Assembly: GCA_910574185.1 (NCBI GenBank)
Contig: CAJSZQ010000002.1
Coordinates: 1 to 64,000 of the forward strand
DNA from: Lachnospiraceae bacterium
Lineage (GTDB): Bacteria; Bacillota; Clostridia; Lachnospirales; Lachnospiraceae
DNA length: 64,000 nt
Direction: 5' to 3'
Shown here: in pieces, positions 36,706-45,162 of the stretch
Layout: the number at the start of each line of letters is the position of its first letter
Numbering within the stretch: position 1 is the stretch's first letter
Position numbers and translations under genes: made by a program
The notes under the pieces: generated by a model
Database searches by the model: none
What the model saw: only the letters and a program-made list of their open reading frames with translations
Told to the model about the DNA's origin: nothing

Positions 36706-36960
36706 ATGCCGTATAGATTTAAACAATATGAGGACAAAAATGAAGGAAATGGAATTACCTTAAGCAACCGTTATCAGCAGACGATTAACAGCTATATATA
36801 CAATGACAAACAAAATCCGGCGTTTGTCCATATTGATGAATTATTTGAATATACTAGATATGAAGATGATCTTGCGGACGATGGGGTAGAGAATATCTTG
36901 AAATATAGAATTGCATGTTATAAAAAGCGGTGTAAAGTTATGTCGGCAGAAAATAGATAA
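36706..36960 (+). CDS. Small hypothetical protein after the toxin-antitoxin pair
   Basis: An 84-residue charged frame (RFKQYEDKNEGNG, YEDDLADDGVENILKYRI) that resembles no recognised family. No clear ribosome site precedes the ATG, so it may be a relic, but the composition looks coding and a terminator hairpin follows at 36979. Confidence 0.4.
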   Translation: MPYRFKQYEDKNEGNGITLSNRYQQTINSYIYNDKQNPAFVHIDELFEYTRYEDDLADDGVENILKYRIACYKKRCKVMSAENR

Positions 36961-36978
36961 AAATTAATATAGAGACAT

Positions 36979-37015
36979 GAAAGCTCTGAGACAAATATGT
37001 TTCAGGGCTTTCTTT
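36979..37015 (+). terminator. Terminator of the toxin-antitoxin operon
   Basis: GAAAGCTCTGA pairs with TTCAGGGCTTTC (one G-U), followed by TTTAT. It lies 19 bp after the stop of the preceding frame. Confidence 0.7.
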
Positions 37016-37636
37016 ATACCAGCATATACGGAAAATCGGCTTTTGGATGCACTGGAAAAGAAATATTAGGAAGACCATGGGTAGATAGCGTGTTCCTTCG
37101 GCGTATATGTCCTTCTAAGTAATAGTGAAATGACTCCCGAAGACATATTTTTCAGATATAAAAACGCTGGGCATTGAAATTTTTTATCAGTATTTTAAGA
37201 ACTGTGTTGATTACAATTACTTTATGTTTTGGGATTACTGCATGATAATACAATATCGATATGGGATATCCTGCTTATGGCCATGTGCATGAAAATGAAA
37301 AAATGGAGTAATGTATGGAATCTCAAAATACCCGAAAGAGAGGTCTTGGGATTCTGGAAAAGACAGATAAAATATTGAAGGTCACCGTTGTGCAAGAGAA
37401 TCAAATAAAGACACGGTTGTAAGAGTCATAAATATTGCTGTGAGGAACAGTATTGTCTGTGGACTTTTGATGCTCAAAATTCTGTAGGGTGTTTCAAAAT
37501 TTCGGATTTCTTATTTCTGATCCCGAAATCTTTTGATGGTGAGGAAACTGATCCTCTATGGGATACTTATATCAGATTAAACAATAAAGTATTTGATGAG
37601 TGAATATTTCATTCATTTGGGGAGGAGTGAGTGTTT
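37016..37636. other. 620-bp stretch without a convincing gene
   Basis: Frames are short and lack ribosome sites. It may hold relics of small accessory genes (for example a short frame near 37240) and the leader of the next operon, but nothing could be named. A GGGGAGGAG ribosome site at 37619 belongs to the next gene. Confidence 0.35.
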
Positions 37637-38494
37637 ATGGCTGAGAAGAGTGTATTTATCAGTAAAGCGGAGTATCCATTCTTTGAAGAGGTTCATGTAA
37701 ATATCGATTGGTTTGGCGGGTTTGCTCTGAGCCAGAAAAGAAAATGCCAGATTGGACTTCACCAGAATTTTCTGGCAGCTTATCCGAAGGAGAAGGTTTT
37801 AGAAATTTCTTCCTCGAGTCTGATGTCGCTTGGCTCTAAACTCAGTGCGATGAATCTGAACAAAAGGACTCGGAAAGGAATTACCACAGTGGAGAGTGCT
37901 TTCCAATCCTCTCGTATCTACAGTGATGGCACGAAGACAGTCGGACCGTTTCCTGATTATCTGTTTCTTCCGGGGCGAGAATGCAAGAAACTGGTTAAAG
38001 AAGTATCAGAAGGAATGCATTCGTACAAGTACGAGTTTGATGGCATGACATTTTATGCGCCAGCGCATCATATTTCTCAGTTCTACGATTTCCTTTATCT
38101 GAATGCACTTCTAGAACCGGAGAACAAGGCGGTAAGAGAACAACTCCTTCAGGAAGGATTTACGGCGTTTACTGATTTGGCGACGAAATCATTGAACTGC
38201 CAGGCAAGATCCGCAGCTATCTTCGTGGGTTTGGTTAAGGCGGGACTGATTGATGAAGTCAGAGATTATGCTTCGTATCTGAAGCTTTTCAGGACGCAGG
38301 GAAATGGTAAGGCAACGGGAGCGGAGGCTTATGACCATGTTCAACTTTTATATAAAGATAAGGTGAGGCTTTTCTTACCGGTTGTTCCCTGCAGATTCCG
38401 TAAAGCAGACGTAGAGAATTATTATGCAGAGAAGTGTGGCGCGCTGACCAATCGCAAGGAGGCCGACAATTATCTGGATTATAGATGCGGATAA
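37637..38494 (+). CDS. NADAR-like protein (DarT1-associated antitoxin type)
   Basis: A 285-residue protein. The pattern VFISKAEYPFFEEVHVNIDW, GGFALSQKRKCQIGLHQNFL, LEISSSSLMSLGSKLSAMNL and LNCQARSAAIFVGLV matches the NADAR-fold family found beside DarT1 ADP-ribosyltransferases, where it removes ADP-ribose from DNA. No DarT toxin lies next to it here. It could be a solitary anti-toxin, or work within the membrane gene set that follows. The ATG at 37637 fits the GGGGAGGAG site better than the GTG at 37631. Confidence 0.75.
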   Translation: MAEKSVFISKAEYPFFEEVHVNIDWFGGFALSQKRKCQIGLHQNFLAAYPKEKVLEISSSSLMSLGSKLSAMNLNKRTRKGITTVESAFQSSRIYSDGTKTVGPFPDYLFLPGRECKKLVKEVSEGMHSYKYEFDGMTFYAPAHHISQFYDFLYLNALLEPENKAVREQLLQEGFTAFTDLATKSLNCQARSAAIFVGLVKAGLIDEVRDYASYLKLFRTQGNGKATGAEAYDHVQLLYKDKVRLFLPVVPCRFRKADVENYYAEKCGALTNRKEADNYLDYRCG

Positions 38495-38519
38495 AGTTTC
38501 AAAGTTTATTTCTAAGGCT

Positions 38520-38535
38520 ACTCCCAGTTGGGAGT
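38520..38535. repeat. Short perfect inverted repeat in an operon gap
   Basis: ACTCCCA and TGGGAGT are inverted copies with only GT between, in the 112-bp gap before the next gene. It may be an operator or a processing hairpin. Confidence 0.35.
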
Positions 38536-38606
38536 GATGAAACTCCCGTCTGGTGAGATAGTTATATCAGAACAGAAAACAATTCAGATTCATGGAGGAA
38601 AAAGTT

Positions 38607-38891
38607 ATGTGGGATTATGGATACAACGGAGAAGCAATGGTTAATTTAAGAGATTCTGTGTCTGGTATTGTAAAGGGACAGAGCAGAGCGGGTTTGTACA
38701 TTGATCTGAATATTGAAAACGATATCGATGATCATGAGGAGATCGTTCCGGCATTTGGTTATTGGACCGGCAGACTTCCAATTGGCACAAAGGTGCTCTG
38801 TAGCATTAAGAGACAGGCCAGAGAAGACAGGGATATCTTGGTTAGTGTTGATTCAGTGCTTTATCAGGACGATATGGAGATGGCTGCATAA
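38607..38891 (+). CDS. Small protein with possible S1/OB-like fold
   Basis: A 94-residue protein. The order of strands (LRDSVSGIVKGQSRAGLYIDL, then LPIGTKVLCSIKRQARED) is like an S1 RNA-binding domain, but the match is weak. ATGGAGGAAAAAGTT precedes the start, so the ATG at 38592 is part of the ribosome site rather than the start. It begins the plus-strand membrane gene set. Confidence 0.6.
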   Translation: MWDYGYNGEAMVNLRDSVSGIVKGQSRAGLYIDLNIENDIDDHEEIVPAFGYWTGRLPIGTKVLCSIKRQAREDRDILVSVDSVLYQDDMEMAA

Positions 38892-38975
38892 GGAGGTGAT
38901 GGTGTAATGCCGCCGTTTATATCTGCACAAAAGTAATGGTTCAATACATAGTGGAACAGAAGGGAGCAAGATGAC

Positions 38976-39281
38976 ATGAAAATAGATGATGTAACAGGAC
39001 TGACAGAAAGAATCTGCCAGGAATATGGATTTACGCAGGAGGTGGCACAGGACAAGGCGATTCAGGCATTGAAAAGGTGTCCTATGGTATTGGCCCAGAA
39101 TGTGGAGGAATGGTCAAAAGGGCAGAAGCTAACAGATATTTACATTGGCAAATACACTCTGCCGATGATTCTGGCTATCTGGAACAGCAAGGATTTTCTA
39201 AGTGCTCTGGAGGTTATGGCCGAACTAGCAAAAGGCAGCGTCGAAATCGCCGAACTGAGAATCTGGAATATGCGAAGGTAG
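38976..39281 (+). CDS. Hypothetical protein of the membrane gene set
   Basis: A 101-residue helical protein (GLTERICQEYGFTQEVAQDKAIQALK at the start would be cut here; the first helix is about residues 6-30). No family recognised. It ends 6 bp before the HEXXH protein gene and uses the same reading direction and spacing as its neighbours, so it belongs to the same operon. Confidence 0.6.
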   Translation: MKIDDVTGLTERICQEYGFTQEVAQDKAIQALKRCPMVLAQNVEEWSKGQKLTDIYIGKYTLPMILAIWNSKDFLSALEVMAELAKGSVEIAELRIWNMRR

Positions 39282-39287
39282 TCTGTT

Positions 39288-40568
39288 ATGAGTGCATACG
39301 GAGTACACCCAACCAGATATGGGAGTTTGAGCAATGAACAGCTTTATTCTATGTTTCGTGAATCGACCTACTGCAAACTTGGAGAGAACGAAAAACTGGA
39401 TCTATTGCAGGAGACAGTGAATCGGGATGCGTTTGAAAAAGGTGAAATCGGTGCGCCAGAAGTGCGCTTCGCAGACTTACCGGTGAACGAGAGCGGTAAT
39501 GCAGCAAATGGAGTGATTCATGTAAACCGTGATATGGCTGTCAATGGGGTACAGAGTTTTGAATATAACGGACAGACCATTCAGCATCCGATCAGTGCAT
39601 ATAATGTTGAAAGTTTAAATACAGTATTCCATGAGAACACCCATTGTTTTCAGAATCAGGTCATTGACGGAACAATAACCATCGGGGATGCTCAAAAAAC
39701 CGCAGAATATCAAGCAAACAGTTTTACCACCAGTGCGGTGCTTCAAGATGGAAAATCTCAATTTGGCAGCCAGTATCTGACAGGTGAGACAGCTAATGGA
39801 TATTATTGCTATTACTTCCAGTCGACGGAGCGAGATGCCTTTCTCGGCGCAGAGGAAAAGACAGCAGTAATCCTGAATGGTCTTACCGAAAAGTATGGCA
39901 CTGAGCCATCGTTTGAAGCTTATGCTAAATCAGTGGAAGCGACAGGATATCAGGCGACTGAACGAGCGGCAATAGAGCGGTTTCAAAATCTGAATTTTGA
40001 GAGGGATCTTAATCAGATCCTTCAGAACCAGTATTTTGGAACTAATGTTCAGGTAGACAAGAATACAGAGACAGCAGTGAAAGCTGAGATGATTGTTACG
40101 TACAAGAGCCTTCAGCAGCAGATTACACAGACAAACAATTTACCAGAAAAGGAGTATACAAAGATGTCATTTAATCCGAATAAACCAGTAAGTCTGGAAG
40201 AATATGATACGACACTTAGAAGTTCAGTGAACGCTTATTACGAGCATGTTATGAATGATCCCACAATGTCTAAAGAGGAGACAATCAAATCAACGGCAGA
40301 AATGAGCGAGAAGTATTTGGATGCTGTTCAGGAGTTTCAGGAGACACAGGGGATGCAAAGTACTGCAAGAGTAGGAACAAACGAAGGAATCCAGTTTTTG
40401 GAATCCAATGGAATACATACAGACACCAACGCAGTGGATGCAGCAGGCGTTTCCACTACAGATACGGGTGTTATAGATTCTGGAGTAGCTGGTGTTGGAG
40501 ATGATGGTGCGGGCGGTGGCGGCATAGATAATGACGGTGATGGTCTTGATGATGGTATGGGCATTTAA
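39288..40568 (+). CDS. Putative zinc peptidase-like protein with HEXXH motif
   Basis: A 426-residue protein without a signal peptide. HENTH at residues 115-119 is an HEXXH zinc motif inside SLNTVFHENTHCFQNQV, and an Glu in QKTAEYQANSF about 20 residues later could be the third ligand, as in gluzincin-like enzymes. The last 60 residues are rich in Gly and Asp and end in DNDGDGLDDG, like a calcium-binding repeat. Peptidase activity is an inference. It lies 13 bp before the first VirD4-like gene. Confidence 0.65.
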   Translation: MSAYGVHPTRYGSLSNEQLYSMFRESTYCKLGENEKLDLLQETVNRDAFEKGEIGAPEVRFADLPVNESGNAANGVIHVNRDMAVNGVQSFEYNGQTIQHPISAYNVESLNTVFHENTHCFQNQVIDGTITIGDAQKTAEYQANSFTTSAVLQDGKSQFGSQYLTGETANGYYCYYFQSTERDAFLGAEEKTAVILNGLTEKYGTEPSFEAYAKSVEATGYQATERAAIERFQNLNFERDLNQILQNQYFGTNVQVDKNTETAVKAEMIVTYKSLQQQITQTNNLPEKEYTKMSFNPNKPVSLEEYDTTLRSSVNAYYEHVMNDPTMSKEETIKSTAEMSEKYLDAVQEFQETQGMQSTARVGTNEGIQFLESNGIHTDTNAVDAAGVSTTDTGVIDSGVAGVGDDGAGGGGIDNDGDGLDDGMGI

Positions 40569-40581
40569 GGAGGAATGAAGT

Positions 40582-41988
40582 ATGGCATATGATTTCGGAC
40601 AGAAGCGAATTGGAGCTTGTAGTAACAAGGAAAGAAATGGCGGCATATATACGAAGACCATTTTAGGACAGAGCATCGGAGATGCTCCAGTCCCAGCATG
40701 GACTGCCGACAAATCCAGAAGTCCGTTTGTGGCATTTCAAGATCCTAAGACACAGAAGATTTTTGGCATAAATAAAGATATGCTGGCCTATGGCCTTCTG
40801 TCCATCGGCGCCCCAGGCACAGGCAAGACAAATTTCTTTAACATGACCTTGGATCGTATGTTTGCTACAATGCAGCCGACAGATGTGATCATTATCTTCG
40901 ATACAAAGGGTGATTATCTGGAGACCTTTGATAGCAGGATTCCGGGCAGCGTGAAGATGGTGATTGGTAATGGCGAGGCATATCGCAGGATTACTTCCTA
41001 TCACAACATTTTTGCAGAAGTAATGCCGCGGGGAAATGATGGCAAACTTGTTTACACACCGGAGTCCGATGAGGATGTGCTGGAGCTTTGCGGACAGCTG
41101 TTTCAGCCGATGAAGAGTGAGACACAGCCTATCTTTCCTGCTATGGCGGAACAGGTGGTTGCGGCTGTCTTGATTTACTATATGAGAACCTATTGGCGTT
41201 CCGACCAGTCAAAACTGAACAACAAAGAAATCATCAATTTCTTTACCTACAGTACCAATGATGACTTGAAGAAGGTTTTGGGTTTGGAGTATATGGCGGA
41301 TCAACGTAGTTGTATTGACTACATTTCCGGTAAGGGAAATCAGACACAAGGCGTTAACAGCTACGTAGGATCCATGCTGAAGAAGATGTTCGTGGGGCCG
41401 TTTGCTCAGGCTGACCCTGCAAGAGAATTCTCCATGAGGGATATCATGTGCAGTGGAAAGAAGAAAGTAGTCTTCATCGAATACGATCTGCGTAAAGGTC
41501 AGCTCCTGGCACCCATGTACTCAATTCTGATTGATTATGCCTTGAAAAATGCTCTGGGAGGAAGACAGCGGGTGAGAACCAATAAGTATTTCCTGTTAGA
41601 TGAGATGCTTCTTCTCCCGAAACTTGAGCACCTGTCGGACAGCCTTAATTTCGGTCGTTCCCTGGGAGTCAGGGTAATGTGTGGTCTCCAGAATACCTGC
41701 GGCCTTGAGGAGCAGTACGGAGAGGCTGGTGCAAAAAACATCTTGTCATCCTTCCAGAATATGGTCGCGTTCAGAACGAACGATTACGATACCAGGCAGT
41801 TTGTGATCAACCGGCTCGGTGAGAATTTCCAGAATTTCAGTTTTTCTGCGCAGCAGGCAAATCTCAACATTCAGAGAGCAGGCCATACGGTGGAAGATTG
41901 GAATATGCTGAAGATGCAGAATGGCGAGGCTGTGGTATCGCTGGCGGGAGAAGATCCATTCTTGTTTACGATGCCGTTATACAAGTAA
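40582..41988 (+). CDS. VirD4/TraG-like ATPase 1
   Basis: A 468-residue P-loop ATPase. Walker A GAPGTGKT is at residues 76-83, an early strand DVIIIFDTKGDY follows, and Walker B is in KYFLLDEMLLLP. A Gln in VMCGLQNTCGLEEQYG matches the sensor-type glutamine of coupling proteins. These hexameric motors pump DNA or protein through secretion channels. No N-terminal membrane helices are present, unlike typical VirD4. AAGGAGG precedes the ATG. It is followed by a degenerate paralogue. Confidence 0.82.
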   Translation: MAYDFGQKRIGACSNKERNGGIYTKTILGQSIGDAPVPAWTADKSRSPFVAFQDPKTQKIFGINKDMLAYGLLSIGAPGTGKTNFFNMTLDRMFATMQPTDVIIIFDTKGDYLETFDSRIPGSVKMVIGNGEAYRRITSYHNIFAEVMPRGNDGKLVYTPESDEDVLELCGQLFQPMKSETQPIFPAMAEQVVAAVLIYYMRTYWRSDQSKLNNKEIINFFTYSTNDDLKKVLGLEYMADQRSCIDYISGKGNQTQGVNSYVGSMLKKMFVGPFAQADPAREFSMRDIMCSGKKKVVFIEYDLRKGQLLAPMYSILIDYALKNALGGRQRVRTNKYFLLDEMLLLPKLEHLSDSLNFGRSLGVRVMCGLQNTCGLEEQYGEAGAKNILSSFQNMVAFRTNDYDTRQFVINRLGENFQNFSFSAQQANLNIQRAGHTVEDWNMLKMQNGEAVVSLAGEDPFLFTMPLYK

Positions 41989-42137
41989 TAGCACCAGAGG
42001 CATTCCTTGTGATGTTTGGTTTGGCTCAGCCAGATAACTAATACAGATGCTTCCATAGCATAGTGATAAACATATTGGAAATGATTGCCTGATTTATTGG
42101 TAAATAATATATCAGGCAGAAAGGAACAGGTGACTTT

Positions 42138-43388
42138 ATGAGTAATAAAGGAATGATCATAAACGAGTGTACACGATTGAATGCAGCAAGACGTGTGCTT
42201 GAAGGACGTGTGGACAGCGCATTCTTTTTCAGAAAGATTCAGGGAAACCTTTTAATCACAGGAGCTGAGGCCGGAAACCAGGCAATGGTGCTTGACCTGT
42301 TCTGTAGCAGATTGGAAAGAAGTGATATGCCGACAATTCTTTTGACCAGTCACTTGGATATGATGACGGCTATACAGCAGAAAAGAGAAGCGCATGAGAT
42401 TGATTGCGTTATGACATCATGTCCAACAGAGAAAAATTATCATCCATTTTATGGGATGTCTGCACAGCAGATTCTCCGCTTTGTTCGTATGACAGCGGAA
42501 GAGATGGGGTATGGCATTTTGACAGATCAGGTCATGATTTATGCTGCTGCAGTGTTAAATGTGGTAACAGTAAAATATCCGGTATCTTTGCCGGCCATCG
42601 TGAAGCTTTTGAATGAGGACGATGATTTTATCTCTGAATTTTCCCTGCAATCAGGCTTTTCTAATGTGATTGCCGATAATATTCGCGCAAATCATGAGGC
42701 TGGTATTGTGCTTCGGAGATTATTTGAACGCCTTGAGGAGGTATTTGAGGATGTGTATACTTCTGACAGCGATACAAAATATAATTTTCAAAGCGGTGCA
42801 AAGGGAAATGTTTTCGGGATGGCTATGTATGCTTGTTCCAGCAATCAGCATATTTTAAATACATACCTGAAGGAAGAAATCTATCATACTCTTAAGCGTG
42901 TGCCGAGAGTCAGGGTTATCCTTGATGAGATGGAGTTTACGGACGAAAACGATGAGCTGTTGAAATACCTTATGGAGGCAAAACGCCAGAACAAGATTGA
43001 ACTGATGCTGATATCTCAGAACATAAATGAGACGATACATGGAAACACAAGGTTGGATTTCTCGAACATTGTAATGTTTCTCCATGGAACTCCGGCTGCA
43101 ACGGATGACGTGTCAAGAGCATTGTTTGGCACTTATCAGTATCATTTTTCGGTTCCGGTAGCCGGCAATACGCCGCATATTGCATTCTCTATCAAGCGTT
43201 CTGTACACTGGCAGACTCAAAGTGAAGAAAGGCTTCGTGTCAGAAGTCAGGATTTATATGCAAAACCGACTATTTTTGGACGATCTTCCGATTACCTGGC
43301 TCTCAAGACAACGGCAAATGCAAATGTCTATCTTATCCCTGCCGCAGACTTTCTGCCTACAGTGTCAGGGGTTTCGATGGTGGTGTAA
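42138..43388 (+). CDS. VirD4-like ATPase 2 with degenerate Walker A
   Basis: A 416-residue protein with the same overall layout as its neighbour, but the Walker A position reads GAEAGNQ (residues 42-48) in place of GxxxxGK[ST], so it probably does not bind ATP in the usual way. The Walker B-like strand VRVILDEMEF is kept, as is LISQN, the sensor-like region. It may be an inactive partner in a mixed ring. AGGAACAGGTGACTTT precedes the ATG. There is a 149-bp gap after ATPase 1. Confidence 0.7.
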   Translation: MSNKGMIINECTRLNAARRVLEGRVDSAFFFRKIQGNLLITGAEAGNQAMVLDLFCSRLERSDMPTILLTSHLDMMTAIQQKREAHEIDCVMTSCPTEKNYHPFYGMSAQQILRFVRMTAEEMGYGILTDQVMIYAAAVLNVVTVKYPVSLPAIVKLLNEDDDFISEFSLQSGFSNVIADNIRANHEAGIVLRRLFERLEEVFEDVYTSDSDTKYNFQSGAKGNVFGMAMYACSSNQHILNTYLKEEIYHTLKRVPRVRVILDEMEFTDENDELLKYLMEAKRQNKIELMLISQNINETIHGNTRLDFSNIVMFLHGTPAATDDVSRALFGTYQYHFSVPVAGNTPHIAFSIKRSVHWQTQSEERLRVRSQDLYAKPTIFGRSSDYLALKTTANANVYLIPAADFLPTVSGVSMVV

Positions 43389-43417
43389 TGCTGCAGATTG
43401 AAGGAGGTGAAAGACAC

Positions 43418-43696
43418 ATGAGACGTGCGAAAAATATCTTTGAACAGGAAAGCTGCAGAGGGACAGGAGTCAGAACCATGTCGGGCGTAACGCTCACACT
43501 GATCATCTGCTCCGTACTTTCTGGGCTGGCAGCAATCGGTATCATTGCTAACTTTGGGGCGGTGACGGCGCGAATCGCCATTTTTATGGCAAATCTGTTA
43601 TCCTCCGGCTTTTCTATCCTGATTGTAATAGTGGCGGTTGTTTATTTTACCTTGCGGCTGAAGTGGAAGCTGTACAGAAGCTTTTGGAGGTGGTGA
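43418..43696 (+). CDS. Small two-helix membrane protein
   Basis: A 92-residue protein with two long hydrophobic helices (about residues 24-46 and 55-80) and a basic C terminus. AAGGAGGTGA precedes the ATG at 43418. No family recognised; size and layout are like pilin-like or channel subunits of secretion machines. It ends 5 bp before the next small membrane gene. Confidence 0.65.
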   Translation: MRRAKNIFEQESCRGTGVRTMSGVTLTLIICSVLSGLAAIGIIANFGAVTARIAIFMANLLSSGFSILIVIVAVVYFTLRLKWKLYRSFWRW

Positions 43697-43701
43697 CAGA
43701 C

Positions 43702-43920
43702 ATGGATTATCAGGCAGTAACAGTGTGGACCGTGATCAAACGGTTCCTGATCGGCTGGATCATAGCAGGGGCACTACTAGTGGTCGTCAGCTGTGTCAAG
43801 TATAAGGAGTTTATCGTTACGGCAATTGCAAATAACACCTGGGCATGGATCAATGCGGTCATGCCGATTGTGATTATGGTATTTGCCATAGGTTATATTA
43901 TCAGATCTTTATTCAGATAG
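43702..43920 (+). CDS. Small two-helix membrane protein
   Basis: A 72-residue protein with helices at about residues 12-32 and 44-66. It is the partner of the preceding gene; GGAGGTGGTGACAGAC gives a good ribosome site for the ATG at 43702. Function not known. Confidence 0.6.
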   Translation: MDYQAVTVWTVIKRFLIGWIIAGALLVVVSCVKYKEFIVTAIANNTWAWINAVMPIVIMVFAIGYIIRSLFR

Positions 43921-44064
43921 GCGGATAGCGTTTTATAATGGCTTATATAAAAATTCTATGATACAATAAAACCAACTGTTGACGGTTTCTCCGTTCAACT
44001 TTAATTATGGTTCATGCAGCTAACAGAAATAAAGGTCGGTTGTATTATTATGAGGAGAAAGAAC

Positions 44065-44616
44065 ATGTATAAGGTGATTAAGAATAAAGGCAAAATTGTG
44101 GAGGCATACCAGCTTGGAAGCGATAATCCGGTTATCAAAGCACTGATGGATGAAGGTAAGATTTGCGATATCGGAAATGGAAGATACGAAATACATTCCC
44201 AAGAAGCAGTTACCGGGGGTTCCGGTGGCGAGAAGGCCAAGGCCGGGGATTGGATTAAGGTAGACTCCAAGGGCTATCCATACCCGAATGAAAAAGAGTA
44301 TTTCGAAGCAAATCATGGACATATAGAAGGTGACACCTTTGAGCAATTTCCGAAACCCCTGTCAGCTTGGGATGCGAAACTTGAAATGTGTCCGGAGATA
44401 GCGTTCCTGGTAGAGAAGAAGGGGCTGATCATTGATGAGACTTCTTCTGACCGACGATATATGGCAGAACTTTGGGGAACCACGGAAGTGGCGGCAGAGG
44501 ATGCGATGCTCGTGTTCTATAGTGTTTCTTATGATATGGCAGGCAATATAACAGATTGTGACTGGAATTTTGTTGAGAGAAGTGAATTTGACAGGACATA
44601 TAGTGTGATCGGTTAG
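44065..44616 (+). CDS. Hypothetical soluble protein
   Basis: A 183-residue acidic protein (YKVIKNKGKIVEAYQLG, GRYEIHSQEAV, GDWIKVDSKGYPYPN). No named family; similar phrases occur in phage and accessory-element proteins. The ATG at 44065 follows TGAGGAGAAAGAAC, better than the upstream ATG at 44014. It is followed by a broken TIR gene. Confidence 0.6.
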   Translation: MYKVIKNKGKIVEAYQLGSDNPVIKALMDEGKICDIGNGRYEIHSQEAVTGGSGGEKAKAGDWIKVDSKGYPYPNEKEYFEANHGHIEGDTFEQFPKPLSAWDAKLEMCPEIAFLVEKKGLIIDETSSDRRYMAELWGTTEVAAEDAMLVFYSVSYDMAGNITDCDWNFVERSEFDRTYSVIG

Positions 44617-44711
44617 ATTGAACTGGGAGACTTTATGAATATTATGAAAAAAGAGAAGAAGCAGGAAGCACGTTAAAACAGAGATTCATCAGAGGAATTC
44701 TGTGACTAAAG

Positions 44712-45031
44712 TGAAAGAATGATATTTATCAGTTACAGTCGACACAGCACGAAACATTAGGAAAGTGTTAGAAAATAACGGTATTGATTGTTGGATGGCT
44801 CCAGAATCAATACTGATGGGAAGTGATTACGCATGCGAAATCCCAGATGCTATTGAAAAAGAAACTGCTATAGATTTCAAAATTGGCAATGTTCATCTGA
44901 TGTGCAAAATGGACATTGAATTGATAAATTTTCTATCTTACAATAGCTCTAATGTCGTGCTTATTATGATTAAAAACGTACACTACCATGGCTTTGCCGA
45001 GAGTATATGCATTTGCTTGATAGTAGCTTAA
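44712..45031 (+). pseudogene. Broken TIR domain gene
   Basis: MIFISYSRHSTKH is followed by a stop, and a shifted frame continues with RKVLENNGIDCWMAPESILMGSDY and EIPDAIEK, which together read as the N-terminal half of a TIR domain. The frames differ, so at least one small deletion has happened; the sequence after residue 60 does not continue as TIR. Position: between the 183-residue protein and the inverted RyR protein gene. Confidence 0.65.
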
Positions 45032-45162
45032 TGGATTTTAGGCTCTGTACTTTTCAAACGAATTGATACCCATTTCAGAATATATAAGGAGAGGTAACAT
45101 TTCTATATTTAAAGGATGTTACCATCTCCTTATTTTTTATTGATTATTGAATCTGACTGCGC

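Noticed and set aside
37222-37404. 60-residue minus-strand frame in the gap before the NADAR gene
   Set aside because: No ribosome site, no family, and low-complexity composition.
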